64,000 nucleotides of DNA from Flavobacterium sp. 5. Its GTDB lineage: Bacteria > Bacteroidota > Bacteroidia > Flavobacteriales > Flavobacteriaceae. The stretch is from the NCBI RefSeq assembly GCF_002813295.1, contig NZ_PHUE01000001.1, forward strand, positions 2,728,001 to 2,792,000. The letters are read 5' to 3'. Shown one piece after another: positions 10,060-19,985 of the stretch (the stretch's first letter is position 1; each line of letters starts with the position of its first letter). The notes beneath the pieces were generated by a model. That model saw only the letters and a program-made list of their open reading frames with translations, was not told the origin of the DNA and did not search any database. The position numbers and the translations under genes are program-made.

Positions 10060-10091
10060 GTAAAATTTTAATTACTTATTTAATATATTTG
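10057..10091 (+). promoter_or_regulatory. Promoter of the leucine-rich T9SS gene
   Basis: TTTG at 10057-10060 and TATATTTG at 10084-10091, 23 bases apart, 18 bases before the start codon. The -33 box overlaps the T-run of the hppA terminator. Confidence 0.5.
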
Positions 10092-10108
10092 TGCCTTAAA
10101 TTAAATTT

Positions 10109-12736
10109 ATGAGAAAATTTTACACTTTTTTATTTTTATTGATTTCATTTTTTAGCGAAGCTCAAATTGTAAATATCCCAGACCCTGTTTGTAAAAGGTA
10201 TATTTTATATTTTGCTCGTGCTAAAGATTTAGCAGGTAATCCAGTTCAGACTATAGACACTAGTAACGATGGTGAAATTCAAGAAGACGAAGCCTTACAG
10301 ATTAGCTCTTTAACATTGAATAAGATTAATGGGGAATCAATGATTACATCATTAGAGGGAATCTCAAAATTTATTAATCTTAAATATTTTAGTTGTGAGG
10401 GTAATCAAATTACTTCATTAGATTTGACGAATGCTCCAAATTTGGAAGAGTTGAATTGTATATCAAACAAATTAACAACTTTAAAAATAGCAGGTTTAAC
10501 TAATCTAAAAGTGGTAGATTGTTATTATAATCAGATTACAGAATTAGATCTAAACGGACTGGTAAATTTAAAAAAGTTAAACTGTTATGGTAATGAAATA
10601 CCTGAGTTCAATTTTACTTCTAGTAGAGATCTTGAGTTTTTAGATAGCGGTAATAATAAAATGATTTCTTTAGATTTGAGTAATTTAACAAAACTTGAAA
10701 CTGTAAGGGTCAAAAGTTGTGTAAACCTTATTTCCATTAATCTATCAGGTTTAATAAACGCTTCAATAATTGAAATTAATGATAATGCTCTCCAATCTTT
10801 AAATTTAACTGGGCTGGTTAATCTTAAAGGTTTAAATTGTAGATATAATCAACTTAGTTCATTAGATATTACAGGTCTAAATAGTCTTGTAACATTAGAT
10901 TGTGCTTATAACAAACTTTCTTCTCTAAAGGTAAAGAACAGTGTAAATTTATCAGGATTAGATTGTAGTTGGAATGAGCTTGTCTCATTAGATTTACTAG
11001 GTCTTGAAAGTCTTGGTAGTTTAGATTGTAGAGGCAATTTGCTTACAAGTTTAGATGTAAAGGGTTGTGCGAATCTTAACAATTTGGGTTGTGGCAACAA
11101 TAATTTTACCACTTTAGATGTAAACGGAATGAGTAAACTTACTATTTTCTCTTGTGGATATAATAAGAATCTTGTTTCGCTATATATGAAGACAGGTTCT
11201 ACACTTTCTACACGAAGTGATTACACGTATGATTATTTTGAATTCGGATCAAATCCTAACTTAAGATATATTTGCGCAGACGAGAGACAAATATATGAGA
11301 CTAAAAGGCATATGACTTCTTATGGGTATAAAAATTGTGAAATAAATTCATATTGCACCTTTACTCCAGGCGGGGATTATAATACTATCAAAGGAATAGT
11401 GAAATTTGATAAAAATGCTGACGGATGTGATGTTACTGATACGGTTGTTCCGAATTTAAAATTATTAATTGTGGATAGTTTTGGAAATACTAAAAATTTA
11501 ATTTCGGATGATTCAGGAAACTATTTTATTCCTTTATTAAATGGAACTTATAAAATAACTCCGGTTTTCGAAGATTCTAATTATTTTATAGCTACACCAC
11601 CAGCAATCGATGTTGATTTTCAAACTTTAACTAATACAATAACTCAGGATTTTTGCATTACACAAAATGCTATACATACAGATTTAGAAGTCGTTTTGAT
11701 GCCTATTGAAGTTGCAAGGCCTGGCTTTGATGTTAAATATAAAATAGTATTTAAAAATAAAGGGAATACGATAGAATCAGGTACTGTTAATCTTAAGTTT
11801 GATGATGCTGTTTTAGATTTTGTAGGATCAAATATAAATTTTTCAGATCAATCTGAAAACAACATTTCATGGGGTTTTAGTAATTTGAAGCCTCTTGAGA
11901 AAAGAGAAATTGTAGTCACATTAAATGTAAATGCACCAACTGAAATGCCTGCTGTAAACAATGGTGATTCTTTAAAGTTTGCTGCTTCAATATCATCTCA
12001 AGAAACTGATGAAATGCCTGCGGATAATTTATTTCAATTCAATCATATTGTTGTAGGTTCCTATGATCCAAATGATAAAACTTGTTTGGAAGGTGCTATA
12101 GTTACTTCAAGTCTTATTGGTGATTATGTTCATTATATGATCCGCTTTGAAAATACAGGAAATTTTGCTGCAAAGAACATTGTTGTGACTGACGTAATTG
12201 ACATCTCTAAATTTGATATTACAACATTAGTTGCAACAAGTTCCAGTGATGCTTTTATCACTAAAATTTCTGATGGAAATAAAGTAGAATTTATTTTTGA
12301 AAATATTGAACTTCCGTTTGATGATGCAAATAATGATGGTTATGTGTCTTTCAAAATTAAAACTAAACCTACATTGGCGGTAGGAAGTTCTATTTCAAAT
12401 GAAGCTAATATTTATTTTGATTATAATTTTCCAATATTGACTAATAAAGCAACTTCAGTTTTTAAAACTGTGGCGTTAGGTAATCAGGATTTTACATTTT
12501 CAAATTATTTTGTTTTGTATCCAAATCCTGTGAATACAATCTTAAATATCAATTCAACGAAGGCAATACAAATACAATCATTATCGGTTTATGACATTTT
12601 AGGGAGATTAATTATTACTGTTCCAAATGCGGATTCGGTTTCTAAAATGGATGTTTCTAAACTTAAAACAGGAACTTATTTTATAAAATTAAATTCAGAT
12701 AAAGGCAGTTCCAGTATCAAATTTCTGAAGAGTTAG
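10109..12736 (+). CDS. Leucine-rich repeat protein with T9SS type A sorting domain
   Basis: Secreted or cell-surface protein of 875 residues. A signal peptide (1-19, ending SEAQ) is followed by about 14 leucine-rich repeats (65-390) of the form LxxLxCxxNxLTSLDLxGL, the regular Cys being typical of Bacteroidota LRRs. Residues 420-505 resemble a Cna-B/SdrD-like beta-sandwich. Residues 640-785 form the domain starting SYDPNDKTCLEG that is common in T9SS cargo. The last 75 residues (YPNPVNTILNI ... GTYFIKL) are a type A C-terminal domain, which is cleaved on export through the type IX system. A role in adhesion or protein binding is inferred from the LRRs only. The gene sits between two near-identical terminators. 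Confidence 0.88.
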   Translation: MRKFYTFLFLLISFFSEAQIVNIPDPVCKRYILYFARAKDLAGNPVQTIDTSNDGEIQEDEALQISSLTLNKINGESMITSLEGISKFINLKYFSCEGNQITSLDLTNAPNLEELNCISNKLTTLKIAGLTNLKVVDCYYNQITELDLNGLVNLKKLNCYGNEIPEFNFTSSRDLEFLDSGNNKMISLDLSNLTKLETVRVKSCVNLISINLSGLINASIIEINDNALQSLNLTGLVNLKGLNCRYNQLSSLDITGLNSLVTLDCAYNKLSSLKVKNSVNLSGLDCSWNELVSLDLLGLESLGSLDCRGNLLTSLDVKGCANLNNLGCGNNNFTTLDVNGMSKLTIFSCGYNKNLVSLYMKTGSTLSTRSDYTYDYFEFGSNPNLRYICADERQIYETKRHMTSYGYKNCEINSYCTFTPGGDYNTIKGIVKFDKNADGCDVTDTVVPNLKLLIVDSFGNTKNLISDDSGNYFIPLLNGTYKITPVFEDSNYFIATPPAIDVDFQTLTNTITQDFCITQNAIHTDLEVVLMPIEVARPGFDVKYKIVFKNKGNTIESGTVNLKFDDAVLDFVGSNINFSDQSENNISWGFSNLKPLEKREIVVTLNVNAPTEMPAVNNGDSLKFAASISSQETDEMPADNLFQFNHIVVGSYDPNDKTCLEGAIVTSSLIGDYVHYMIRFENTGNFAAKNIVVTDVIDISKFDITTLVATSSSDAFITKISDGNKVEFIFENIELPFDDANNDGYVSFKIKTKPTLAVGSSISNEANIYFDYNFPILTNKATSVFKTVALGNQDFTFSNYFVLYPNPVNTILNINSTKAIQIQSLSVYDILGRLIITVPNADSVSKMDVSKLKTGTYFIKLNSDKGSSSIKFLKS

Positions 12737-12786
12737 GTCAAATGAATTATGTTTTAGAGTAAAGTATTCTGTTGAAAATATTAGAT

Positions 12787-12822
12787 ATAAAAAAAGCCTC
12801 GAAATTTTCGAGGCCTTTTTTT
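12787..12822. terminator. Bidirectional intrinsic terminator
   Basis: AAAAAAGCCTCGAAATTTTC followed by GAGGCCTTTTTTT, between convergent genes ending at 12736 and 12840. It works for both strands. Confidence 0.88.
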
Positions 12823-12839
12823 ATAATATTAAATAAGAA

Positions 12840-13454
12840 CTAAAATAATCCATTTAGTTCTGCATCGATTCGGTTGATGATATTTCCTAAATCTTCAGGA
12901 TTGTCAACAAAATTTATATTGTCTACATCTATAATCATTATTTTTCCTTTTTTATAGGTTTGAACCCAAGCTTCATAACGTTCGTTAAGTCTGCTTAAAT
13001 AGTCAATAGAAATGGTATTTTCATATTCACGGCCACGTTTATGAATTTGCCCAACTAAATTTGGAATAGAGCTCCTTAAGTAAATTAACAAATCGGGTGC
13101 TTCGACAAGAGATTCCATCAATTCGAACAGAGAAGAATAATTTTCAAAATCACGATTTGTCATCAACCCCATAGCATAAAGGTTGGGAGCAAAAATATGA
13201 GCATCTTCATAAATGGTTCTATCTTGAATTATTTTTTTACCACTTTCGCGAATTTGCATTATTTGACGAAAACGACTATTCAAAAAATAGATTTGTAAAT
13301 TAAAAGACCAACGTTCCATTTGATGGTAAAAATCATCAAGATACGGGTTGTCTACTACTTCTTCAAAATGAGGTTCCCATTTAAAATGTTTGGCTAGCAA
13401 ACGGGTTAATGTTGTTTTTCCTGAACCTATGTTTCCAGCTATAGCTATGTGCAT
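12840..13454 (-). CDS. Deoxynucleoside kinase
   Basis: Cytoplasmic kinase of the dNK/dCK/dGK family that phosphorylates deoxynucleosides for salvage; Bacteroidota members usually act on deoxyadenosine or deoxyguanosine. It has 204 residues. The P-loop GNIGSGKTTLT is at 7-17, the substrate-site segment HFEEVVDNPYLDDFY at about 34-48, and the DRT motif plus YEDAHIFA near 79-90. The lid segment RGREYE is present. The minus-strand TACCTTTG at 13528-13521 is a likely -10 element. The gene is single, convergent with the LRR gene and shares its terminator. Confidence 0.87.
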   Translation of the reverse strand: MHIAIAGNIGSGKTTLTRLLAKHFKWEPHFEEVVDNPYLDDFYHQMERWSFNLQIYFLNSRFRQIMQIRESGKKIIQDRTIYEDAHIFAPNLYAMGLMTNRDFENYSSLFELMESLVEAPDLLIYLRSSIPNLVGQIHKRGREYENTISIDYLSRLNERYEAWVQTYKKGKIMIIDVDNINFVDNPEDLGNIINRIDAELNGLF

Positions 13455-14074
13455 TACGATATTGCGATTTTATAATTCATAATTTCTAAGATTGTAAAAA
13501 TAGATAAAATTTAGATTTAGCAAAGGTATTTATCTAACGATTTTGAAATATTAATTTTTGGTTTTAAACGATTTTAAAAATCAAATAGAGGAAACCATAA
13601 ATTGCAAGAAGAGGATTGTTTATTTTTTAGAATGTAAATCTGAAATTTCACTCTTTTTGGAGTATTAGAGATTAAGTCTTTGTGGGTGAATAGTCTTCAA
13701 AGCCTTTTGTCAGGAAATAAATGCGATCCATCTTTAAATTACAGCAGTTTGTATATTCAATTTTTTGAAGACATATATTGATTTTATCTTTGAAATGTTA
13801 GGTTGGTAGATATATGAAAGATTAATGAAAGAGTATTTGTAAAAATAGATTGTCAAGGCGTTTTTTTAAATAATAAAGACAATCTATTTAGTTCTAATCT
13901 TTTAAAATTGTTGTTGCAACAGCCTTTGCTTTTTTCTTTAGAAAAGAAAAGATTTAGTGAAGAGAAGAACCCATGTAACCAAAATGCCTAATACTATTGC
14001 TTTTGGAAATTAGATCGAAAGTAGATAATAATTGCCGTTACAAAAGCCTAATAAAAAACAATAAATAATCTCTT
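13455..14074. other. Non-coding spacer
   Basis: AT-rich spacer of 620 bases. It holds a minus-strand -10 element (TACCTTTG, 13528-13521) for the deoxynucleoside kinase and an inverted repeat (AAATAGATTGTC at 13843-13854 with its complement at 13878-13889). No frame looks coding on either strand, and no known RNA was recognised. Confidence 0.5.
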
Positions 14075-14980
14075 ATGAAAAAAATAGTTTTCATTTTTAC
14101 GATCATTGTAGCTACGATTCAATTGCATGCTCAAGAATTTCAAGGCATGGCAGTTTATGAATCCAAAACGAGTACTTCGGATTTTAAAAATAGAATGCCA
14201 CCTAATAGAGATATTACTCCCGAAATGCAAAAAAATATGGAAGAAAGGATGAAAAAAATGTTTGAAAAAACATTTATACTGAATTTCGATAAATCGGCAT
14301 CTATTTATAAAGAAGAGGAAAAACTTGAATCACCAGGACAAGATGGTGGTGGGGGAATGCGTATGATGAATTCTATGATGGGGAGCGGAGGAATTTTTTA
14401 TAAGAATGTAAAAAATAAAGCGTACACAGTTGATAAAGAATTTATGGGGAAAGAATTTTTAATTAAAGATTCACTTCCTAATTTAAAATGGAAATTGGAA
14501 GGCGAAACAAAAGTTATTGGGGGGTATAATTGTTTCAAAGCAACCGCTGTTCGAGTAGTGAGTAAAACTGATTTTAGAAATTTTAGACCTAAAGATGACA
14601 AGAAAGATGATGAGAAGAAATCAGATGATATGAAGTTAGACGATAAAGACAAGAAGACTTCTTTTATGTCAAATATAGAAATACCAAAAGAAGTTATTGT
14701 CACGGCTTGGTATACTCCAGAGATCCCAGTTAATCAAGGTCCTGAAAATTATTGGGGGCTTCCTGGTTTGATTTTAGAAATAAATGATGGAAGAACAACT
14801 ATTTTATGTTCTAAAGTAGTGTTGAATATTAAACAAAAAGTAGAAATCAAGGAATCTACAAAAGGTAAAGTAGTAAGCCAAAATGATTACGATGCAATTG
14901 TGATAAAGAAAATGGAAGAGTTGGCAGAAATGAGAGAGAGAAATAGAGGAAATGGTGGCGGAATGCCACCGATGAGATAA
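14075..14980 (+). CDS. GLPGLI family protein
   Basis: Periplasmic or outer-membrane-associated protein of the GLPGLI family (301 residues). The signal peptide ends at LHAQ (1-19). The name motif appears as WGLPGLILEINDG near residues 229-241. Two low-complexity inserts stand out: a Gly/Met stretch (GGGGMRMMNSMMGSGG, about 90-105) and a Lys/Asp-rich stretch (about 170-193). The downstream TonB-receptor-like gene starts 41 bases after the stop with no terminator between, the standard pairing for this family, so both probably act in one envelope process. The biochemical function of GLPGLI proteins is unknown. Confidence 0.85.
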   Translation: MKKIVFIFTIIVATIQLHAQEFQGMAVYESKTSTSDFKNRMPPNRDITPEMQKNMEERMKKMFEKTFILNFDKSASIYKEEEKLESPGQDGGGGMRMMNSMMGSGGIFYKNVKNKAYTVDKEFMGKEFLIKDSLPNLKWKLEGETKVIGGYNCFKATAVRVVSKTDFRNFRPKDDKKDDEKKSDDMKLDDKDKKTSFMSNIEIPKEVIVTAWYTPEIPVNQGPENYWGLPGLILEINDGRTTILCSKVVLNIKQKVEIKESTKGKVVSQNDYDAIVIKKMEELAEMRERNRGNGGGMPPMR

Positions 14981-15021
14981 GAAGACATTCATTAATATAT
15001 TAATTTTAGAAAGTATTCTAA

Positions 15022-17718
15022 ATGAAAAAAAAATTAGCCTGCCTCATTTTATTATTTCTTACAACTGTTTCATTCTGTCAAAATATTAGATTGGATGGAG
15101 TTGTTTTGGGAGCTAGTAAAAATCCTTTGGAAATGGCCAATGTGATGGCTGTAAATACTGAAACCAAAGCTATGGATTCTTACGGTATCACTAATGACAA
15201 AGGAAAGTTTGTTTTGAATTTAAAACCGAATTCAAGCTATTCTATAAAGCTAAGTTACCTTGGAATGAAGAATAAGGAAATTACTCTAACTACTTTTAGT
15301 CAAAATATGACTCAAAGCATTGAAATGGATTCTGGCGGAATTGAGCTAGAAGGTGTCGAAATTGTTCGGGAAATGCCTGTTTCTATCAAGGGAGATACGA
15401 TTGTTTATAATGCAGACTCTTTTAAATCGGGAACAGAGCGGAAGTTGGAAGATGTTTTGAAAAAATTACCAGGTGTTGAGGTAAATGCAGATGGAGAAAT
15501 TGAAGTTGAAGGTAAAAAAGTTTCCAAATTAATGGTAGAGGGTAAAGATTTTTTCGATGGAGATACTAAACTTGGAGTAAAAAACATTCCTGCAGATGCT
15601 ATTGATAAAGTCCAAGTGCTTAGAAATTTTAATGAAGTAGGTGCTTTAAAAGGGGTAGAGAATAACGAAGAAAATGTCGCTATGAATATCAAGCTCAAAT
15701 CAGGAAAGAAAAACTTTTGGTTTGGAGATGTTAATATAGGTGCTGGTGCAGATGAAAGGTATGTTGTAAATCCTAAATTGTTTTATTATAATCCTAAATA
15801 CAGTGTAAATTTTATTTCCAATTTTAATAATATAGGAGAGTTGCCTTTGACGATTCAGGATTATTTTAAGTTTACTGGTGGTTTCAAAAGTATGATGAAA
15901 AAAGGAGGAAGTAGTTTTGATGTTTCCTCAAATGATTTGGGAATTTCACTGCTGAAAAATAATAGAGCAAAAGAAATTACAACTCGATTTGGAGCAACAA
16001 ATTTTGCCTATAATGTTACTAAATCTTGGAGTTTGAGTGGTTTTGCTATTTTATCTGAATCTAAGACGGAATTGGAAACAAAATCACAAACGAATATTCT
16101 GGATCCTAATTCAACGGATGTCTTTTCAACAGAAAATAGAGAAGAAAATGCCAATCAAAAAAGTCATTTGGGGCTGTTTAAACTAAGTTCAAGTTATAAG
16201 CCAAGTACAAAGTTTCAGTTTGATTATGATTTCCTGGCTAAGTTGTCTAAACAAGATGAAGTAAATAAAATTGTAAGTCAATCTATAGATAGTGAAGGGG
16301 AGACAATTCAGAATATTGATACTCACAAAATTCAAAACCCTACTTCTTATAATCAAAATTTAAGTTTGTATTATACTCAAAGTGATAAAAATGTTTTTGC
16401 TTTCGAAATGCAGAATTTATATCAAGAAGAAGATCCTTTTTATAATGCTATTTCACAGTATCAACCTTTTGTTTTGCCAGGATATGTAACTGGACAAAGC
16501 ACTAACGACATTAATCAGAACCGATTTGTAAAAACAAATAAAGTGGATGCTAAATTGGATTATTACTATATGGTAACCCCAAAAAGCAATCTTGATTTTA
16601 CTTTTGGGAATACCTATTCCTATCAAATTTTTAACTCAAGTATGTTTCAAATACTGGATAATGGCAATACAAATGAGTTAGTTGATCCTGCAGATAATAA
16701 TAAAGTGAATTATAGTTTTAATGATACTTTCGTGGGATTGCATTATAAAATTTTGACTGGAAAATTCACGATTACTCCAGGGGTAAGCTTTCATTATTAT
16801 AATATGACCAACTCACAATTGGGTGTAAGTTATACCAATAGTTTTACAAGATTGTTGCCTGATTTTTATGCGTTGTATCAAATAAAAAAAGCAGAGACTT
16901 TGACTTATAATCTGAGTTTTACAAATGATTTTACAGATATAAATAAATTGGCCGAAGGATATGTTTTGAATAATTACAATAGTTTGTTTAGTGGAAACAA
17001 GGTGCTATCCAATGCTACTTCTCAAGTACATTCTTTGCGATATTTCAAATACAATATGTTTAATTTTGAGAATATTTTCGCCAATATTACCTATTCAAGA
17101 GTAATGGATGCTGTAAAATCGAATGTAATTTTTGATGGAATCAATCAAACGGCGACTCCATATAATTCAAATGATTTGGATCAAAGTGTTTCAGGAAATG
17201 GAAGTTATGGACGTTCTTTTCTAAAAGATTACAAAGCATCTGCTAGTTTGAGCTTAAACTGGTCCAAATATCATAATATTCAAAACAGCGTATTGGCGGT
17301 TTCCGAAAGTTTTACTCAAAGCTATATGATAAAAGCATCTACAAATTATAAGGACTTACCAAATCTTGAAATAGGATATAATACGGTAATCAATGATTTC
17401 GGAAGTGATACTTTTTATACAGATAAACCTTTTGCAAAATTAGATTACTACTTTTTGAAAAATTTTTCATTTGTAACCGAATATGAATATTATCATTATT
17501 CCAACCAAGATAAGACTGTTAATAATGAATATGATTTTTTAAATGCAAGTTTGATTTATCAAAAGAAAGATAGCAAATGGGAATACAAAATTTCAGGGAC
17601 AAATATTTTAAATACAACTTCCTTAAACGACGATAGTTTTTCTCAGTTCTCTACTAAGGTTTCAAGATATACTGTACAACCCCGATATATTGTTTTTTCT
17701 TTAAAATACAATATATAA
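15022..17718 (+). CDS. Outer-membrane beta-barrel protein, TonB-receptor-like
   Basis: This is an 898-residue outer-membrane protein. Signal peptide 1-19, CarboxypepD-reg-like domain about 22-110 (LDGVVLGASKNPLEMANVMA), then a plug-like domain (residues 120-235, with DVLKKLPGVEVNADGEIEVE). A large barrel follows, rich in FxFxY strand patterns and ending LKYNI. Proteins of this type often lack a clear TonB box, and I could not find one here. The gene is co-transcribed with the GLPGLI gene, which suggests a two-component envelope unit. The transported or bound ligand cannot be deduced. It ends at a bidirectional terminator. Confidence 0.85.
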   Translation: MKKKLACLILLFLTTVSFCQNIRLDGVVLGASKNPLEMANVMAVNTETKAMDSYGITNDKGKFVLNLKPNSSYSIKLSYLGMKNKEITLTTFSQNMTQSIEMDSGGIELEGVEIVREMPVSIKGDTIVYNADSFKSGTERKLEDVLKKLPGVEVNADGEIEVEGKKVSKLMVEGKDFFDGDTKLGVKNIPADAIDKVQVLRNFNEVGALKGVENNEENVAMNIKLKSGKKNFWFGDVNIGAGADERYVVNPKLFYYNPKYSVNFISNFNNIGELPLTIQDYFKFTGGFKSMMKKGGSSFDVSSNDLGISLLKNNRAKEITTRFGATNFAYNVTKSWSLSGFAILSESKTELETKSQTNILDPNSTDVFSTENREENANQKSHLGLFKLSSSYKPSTKFQFDYDFLAKLSKQDEVNKIVSQSIDSEGETIQNIDTHKIQNPTSYNQNLSLYYTQSDKNVFAFEMQNLYQEEDPFYNAISQYQPFVLPGYVTGQSTNDINQNRFVKTNKVDAKLDYYYMVTPKSNLDFTFGNTYSYQIFNSSMFQILDNGNTNELVDPADNNKVNYSFNDTFVGLHYKILTGKFTITPGVSFHYYNMTNSQLGVSYTNSFTRLLPDFYALYQIKKAETLTYNLSFTNDFTDINKLAEGYVLNNYNSLFSGNKVLSNATSQVHSLRYFKYNMFNFENIFANITYSRVMDAVKSNVIFDGINQTATPYNSNDLDQSVSGNGSYGRSFLKDYKASASLSLNWSKYHNIQNSVLAVSESFTQSYMIKASTNYKDLPNLEIGYNTVINDFGSDTFYTDKPFAKLDYYFLKNFSFVTEYEYYHYSNQDKTVNNEYDFLNASLIYQKKDSKWEYKISGTNILNTTSLNDDSFSQFSTKVSRYTVQPRYIVFSLKYNI

Positions 17719-17814
17719 TGAATAGAAGCCAATGCCACTTTTTTGAGTAAATATGTATATTTCGTTGGTGATTAATTGTTTTTTTTTAATTCAAAAAAGG
17801 ACTTCTATTCAAAA

Positions 17815-17847
17815 AAAAAAAACCATTCGATTATCGAATGGTTTTTT
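17815..17847. terminator. Bidirectional terminator between the barrel gene and metK
   Basis: Near-perfect dyad AAAAAACCATTCGAT-T-ATCGAATGGTTTTTT between two convergent stops. Confidence 0.92.
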
Positions 17848-17868
17848 GTGTACTATATTTTGAGGTAT

Positions 17869-19119
17869 TTACAATCCAAAAGCAGTTTTTACCTGATCTA
17901 CAAAATCTAATTTCTCCCAAGTAAATAAATCAACAGTAACGGTTTTTGTTAATCCGCCAGGAGCAGAAAAAGTTTTGGTTATAGTTTCTGGAGTACGTCC
18001 CATGTGTCCGTAAGCTGCAGTTTCACTATAAATAGGATTTCTTAATTTCAAACGTTGTTCAATGAAGTATGGACGCATATCAAAAATAGCTTCTACTTTT
18101 TTAGCAATTTCACCATTAGTCAAATTCACTTTTGATGTTCCATAAGTGTCAATAAAAATACCCATTGGTTTTGCAACTCCAATTGCATACGAAACTTGTA
18201 CCAAAATCTCATCAGCTACACCTGCAGCAACAAGATTTTTTGCAATATGACGTGTAGCATAAGCAGCGCTTCTGTCTACTTTACTTGGATCTTTTCCAGA
18301 GAAAGCACCACCACCGTGAGCTCCTTTTCCACCGTAAGTATCAACGATGATTTTTCTTCCAGTCAAACCAGTATCTCCGTGAGGACCTCCAATTACGAAT
18401 TTTCCTGTTGGGTTAATATGGTATTGAATTTTATCATTGAATAAATGTGCGTGAGCAGGATTTTTTGCAATGATTCTTGGAATCAATATGTCTATAATGT
18501 CTTTTTTGATTTTAGCAAGCATAGTAGCTTCTTCGTCAAAATCATCGTGTTGTGTAGAAATTACAATAGCATCAATACGAGTTGGTTTGTTGTCATCGCT
18601 ATATTCTAAAGTAACTTGAGATTTTGCATCAGGACGTAAATAAGTGATTTCGTTATTTTCACGTCTTAAAATGGCTAGTTCTTGCAATAATTTATGAGAC
18701 AAATCTAATGCTAAAGGCATATAGTTTTCAGTTTCATTAGTTGCATAACCAAACATCATTCCTTGATCTCCAGCTCCTTGTTCTTCTTTACTTGCTCTGT
18801 CAACCCCTTGGTTAATATCTGCAGATTGTTCGTGAATTGCTGAAAGTATACCGCAAGAGTTCGCTTCAAACATGTATTCACTTTTTGTATAACCAATTTT
18901 GCGAATTACTTCACGAGCAATTTGTTGAACATCTAAGTAAGTATTTGACTTTACTTCACCTGCCAATATCACTTGACCAGTAGTTACCAACGTCTCACAA
19001 GCTACTTTTGAGTCAGCATCAAATGCCAAAAAGTTATCAATTAATGCATCCGAAATTTGATCTGCAACTTTGTCTGGGTGTCCCTCACTTACAGATTCTG
19101 ACGTAAATAAATAAGCCAT
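17869..19119 (-). CDS. metK: S-adenosylmethionine synthetase
   Basis: Makes SAM from methionine and ATP in the cytoplasm. It has 416 residues with all signatures: [15 protein letters not shown] (9-23) at the N-terminus, [12 protein letters not shown] (about 128-139), [20 protein letters not shown] and [19 protein letters not shown]. The gene is monocistronic on the minus strand. A promoter lies at 19320-19291 and a leader of about 165 bases carries a candidate four-way-junction RNA (19156-19261). That RNA lacks the SAM-I consensus seen twice elsewhere in this window. It is the entry gene of the methionine supercluster that follows on the plus strand. Confidence 0.97.
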   Translation of the reverse strand: MAYLFTSESVSEGHPDKVADQISDALIDNFLAFDADSKVACETLVTTGQVILAGEVKSNTYLDVQQIAREVIRKIGYTKSEYMFEANSCGILSAIHEQSADINQGVDRASKEEQGAGDQGMMFGYATNETENYMPLALDLSHKLLQELAILRRENNEITYLRPDAKSQVTLEYSDDNKPTRIDAIVISTQHDDFDEEATMLAKIKKDIIDILIPRIIAKNPAHAHLFNDKIQYHINPTGKFVIGGPHGDTGLTGRKIIVDTYGGKGAHGGGAFSGKDPSKVDRSAAYATRHIAKNLVAAGVADEILVQVSYAIGVAKPMGIFIDTYGTSKVNLTNGEIAKKVEAIFDMRPYFIEQRLKLRNPIYSETAAYGHMGRTPETITKTFSAPGGLTKTVTVDLFTWEKLDFVDQVKTAFGL

Positions 19120-19155
19120 AATAAATATAAATTTTTAAAATTAATCGAGGAAAAA

Positions 19156-19261
19156 CAATTGCGGGAAATACTAAAGGAGAGTTTCTGCTTTAGCATTTTT
19201 TATACTGAAGAATTTTCAGCATTCATAATGAAGTCGTTTCATTATGAAGAGGTTGCAATCA
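19156..19261 (-). promoter_or_regulatory. Candidate structured 5' UTR of metK (four-way junction)
   Basis: On the transcribed (minus) strand, TGATTGC (plus 19255-19261) can pair with GCAATTG (plus 19156-19162), with two G-U pairs. This would close three consecutive hairpins: 11 bp, perfect, at 19222-19248; 7 bp at 19203-19221; and 11 bp with one G-U at 19166-19198. The structure starts about 25 bases after the predicted transcription start and ends 36 bases before the ATG. No T-run follows, so control of translation is more likely than termination. It does not match SAM-I. Prediction by eye only. Confidence 0.5.
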
Positions 19262-19290
19262 GTTCAAATTTTTCCTCTTGTATTCGGGTG

Positions 19291-19320
19291 CAAAGGTATG
19301 AAACCATTTTGAATTCCAAA
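19291..19320 (-). promoter_or_regulatory. Promoter of metK
   Basis: On the minus strand TTTG (19320-19317) and TACCTTTG (19298-19291) are separated by 18 bases, a full Bacteroidota promoter. It gives a leader of about 165 bases before the ATG at 19119. Confidence 0.75.
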
Positions 19321-19796
19321 TTATTCTTTTACTTTTTTTAATTAATTAAGTGGAATTTAACATACTATATTAATTCTATAGAATATTTCAAATAAATTGA
19401 TTTTCATTTAGTTGTTTCAAAAATGGTTTACAATTTGGCTTCAACAAACAGAAACAAAGTGAAATTAATCTCAAAAAATATGCCTTAAATGATGCCGGAA
19501 ACTTCCATAGAGAGACTATTGTAGATTTTTTAAATATATAATATTGAACTTCTGCTAAACTGAAGAGTTTTTTTTGCTCAAAAAGAAATGTATAATCGGT
19601 AGCAGATAGTATATCAGAAATAATACTAATTAGTTTTCTTATCAGAGAGTAGTTGCGCAATATGGATTAAATGAAAATTTTTATTTTTTTTTAAGTATAA
19701 TGTGTCTAAAGCTTAGTATTTACTGGGGTTTTTTAATAAATATAATTATTTCTCTAAAAAATTATTTCTTCTTAAATGTTAAATAATATTTTTTTT
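19321..19796. other. Non-coding spacer upstream of the Met/Cys leader
   Basis: AT-rich sequence between the divergent metK and metY promoters. A minus-strand frame at 19388-19660 lacks family features and an upstream promoter and is not called. Nothing else was recognised. Confidence 0.4.
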
Positions 19797-19827
19797 TTTG
19801 GTGGTTTGAAAACAGTTACTATATTTG
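19797..19827 (+). promoter_or_regulatory. Promoter of the Met/Cys leader-metY unit
   Basis: TTTG at 19797-19800, a 19-base spacer and TATATTTG at 19820-19827 match the consensus exactly. The start of transcription would be near 19834, about 44 bases ahead of the leader ATG. Confidence 0.8.
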
Positions 19828-19877
19828 TTCTATAAAATTAGTAGAATTAAAGATTAATTCAAACAAACTTTATAATT

Positions 19878-19955
19878 ATGAAAACAATAGTAGATAAAAT
19901 GAGGATGTGTTGTATGATGCGAAATTGCATTCCTAGTTGCTGTTGCCAAAAGTGA
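19878..19955 (+). CDS. Met/Cys-rich leader peptide of an attenuator
   Basis: A 25-residue open frame starting at the first ATG after a consensus promoter. It holds 5 Met and 6 Cys, concentrated in MRMCCMMRNCIPSCCCQK. Codons 23-25 contain GCCAAAAG (19945-19952), the same sequence as the 3' arm of the terminator at 19986-20020, so it can pair with the 5' arm CTTTTGGC (19991-19998) instead. A ribosome that reaches the UGA would cover this strand and allow termination. A ribosome stalled on Met or Cys codons would leave it free and prevent it. This is inferred as ribosome-mediated attenuation sensing Met-tRNA and Cys-tRNA ahead of metY. The peptide itself probably has no other function. Confidence 0.7.
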   Translation: MKTIVDKMRMCCMMRNCIPSCCCQK

Positions 19956-19985
19956 AAGATGAGTCTTTGTTATAGTTAAAACTAT

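Noticed and set aside
19156..19261. metK leader as a SAM-I riboswitch
   Set aside because: It lacks the AGAGGGA, GAAGCC-TTAGCAACC and GGTGC order seen at 26287 and 42634; only an isolated GCAACC is present.
19388..19660. Minus-strand 90-codon frame between metK and the Met/Cys leader
   Set aside because: No recognisable domain, no promoter in the right place, and the composition fits AT-rich non-coding sequence.
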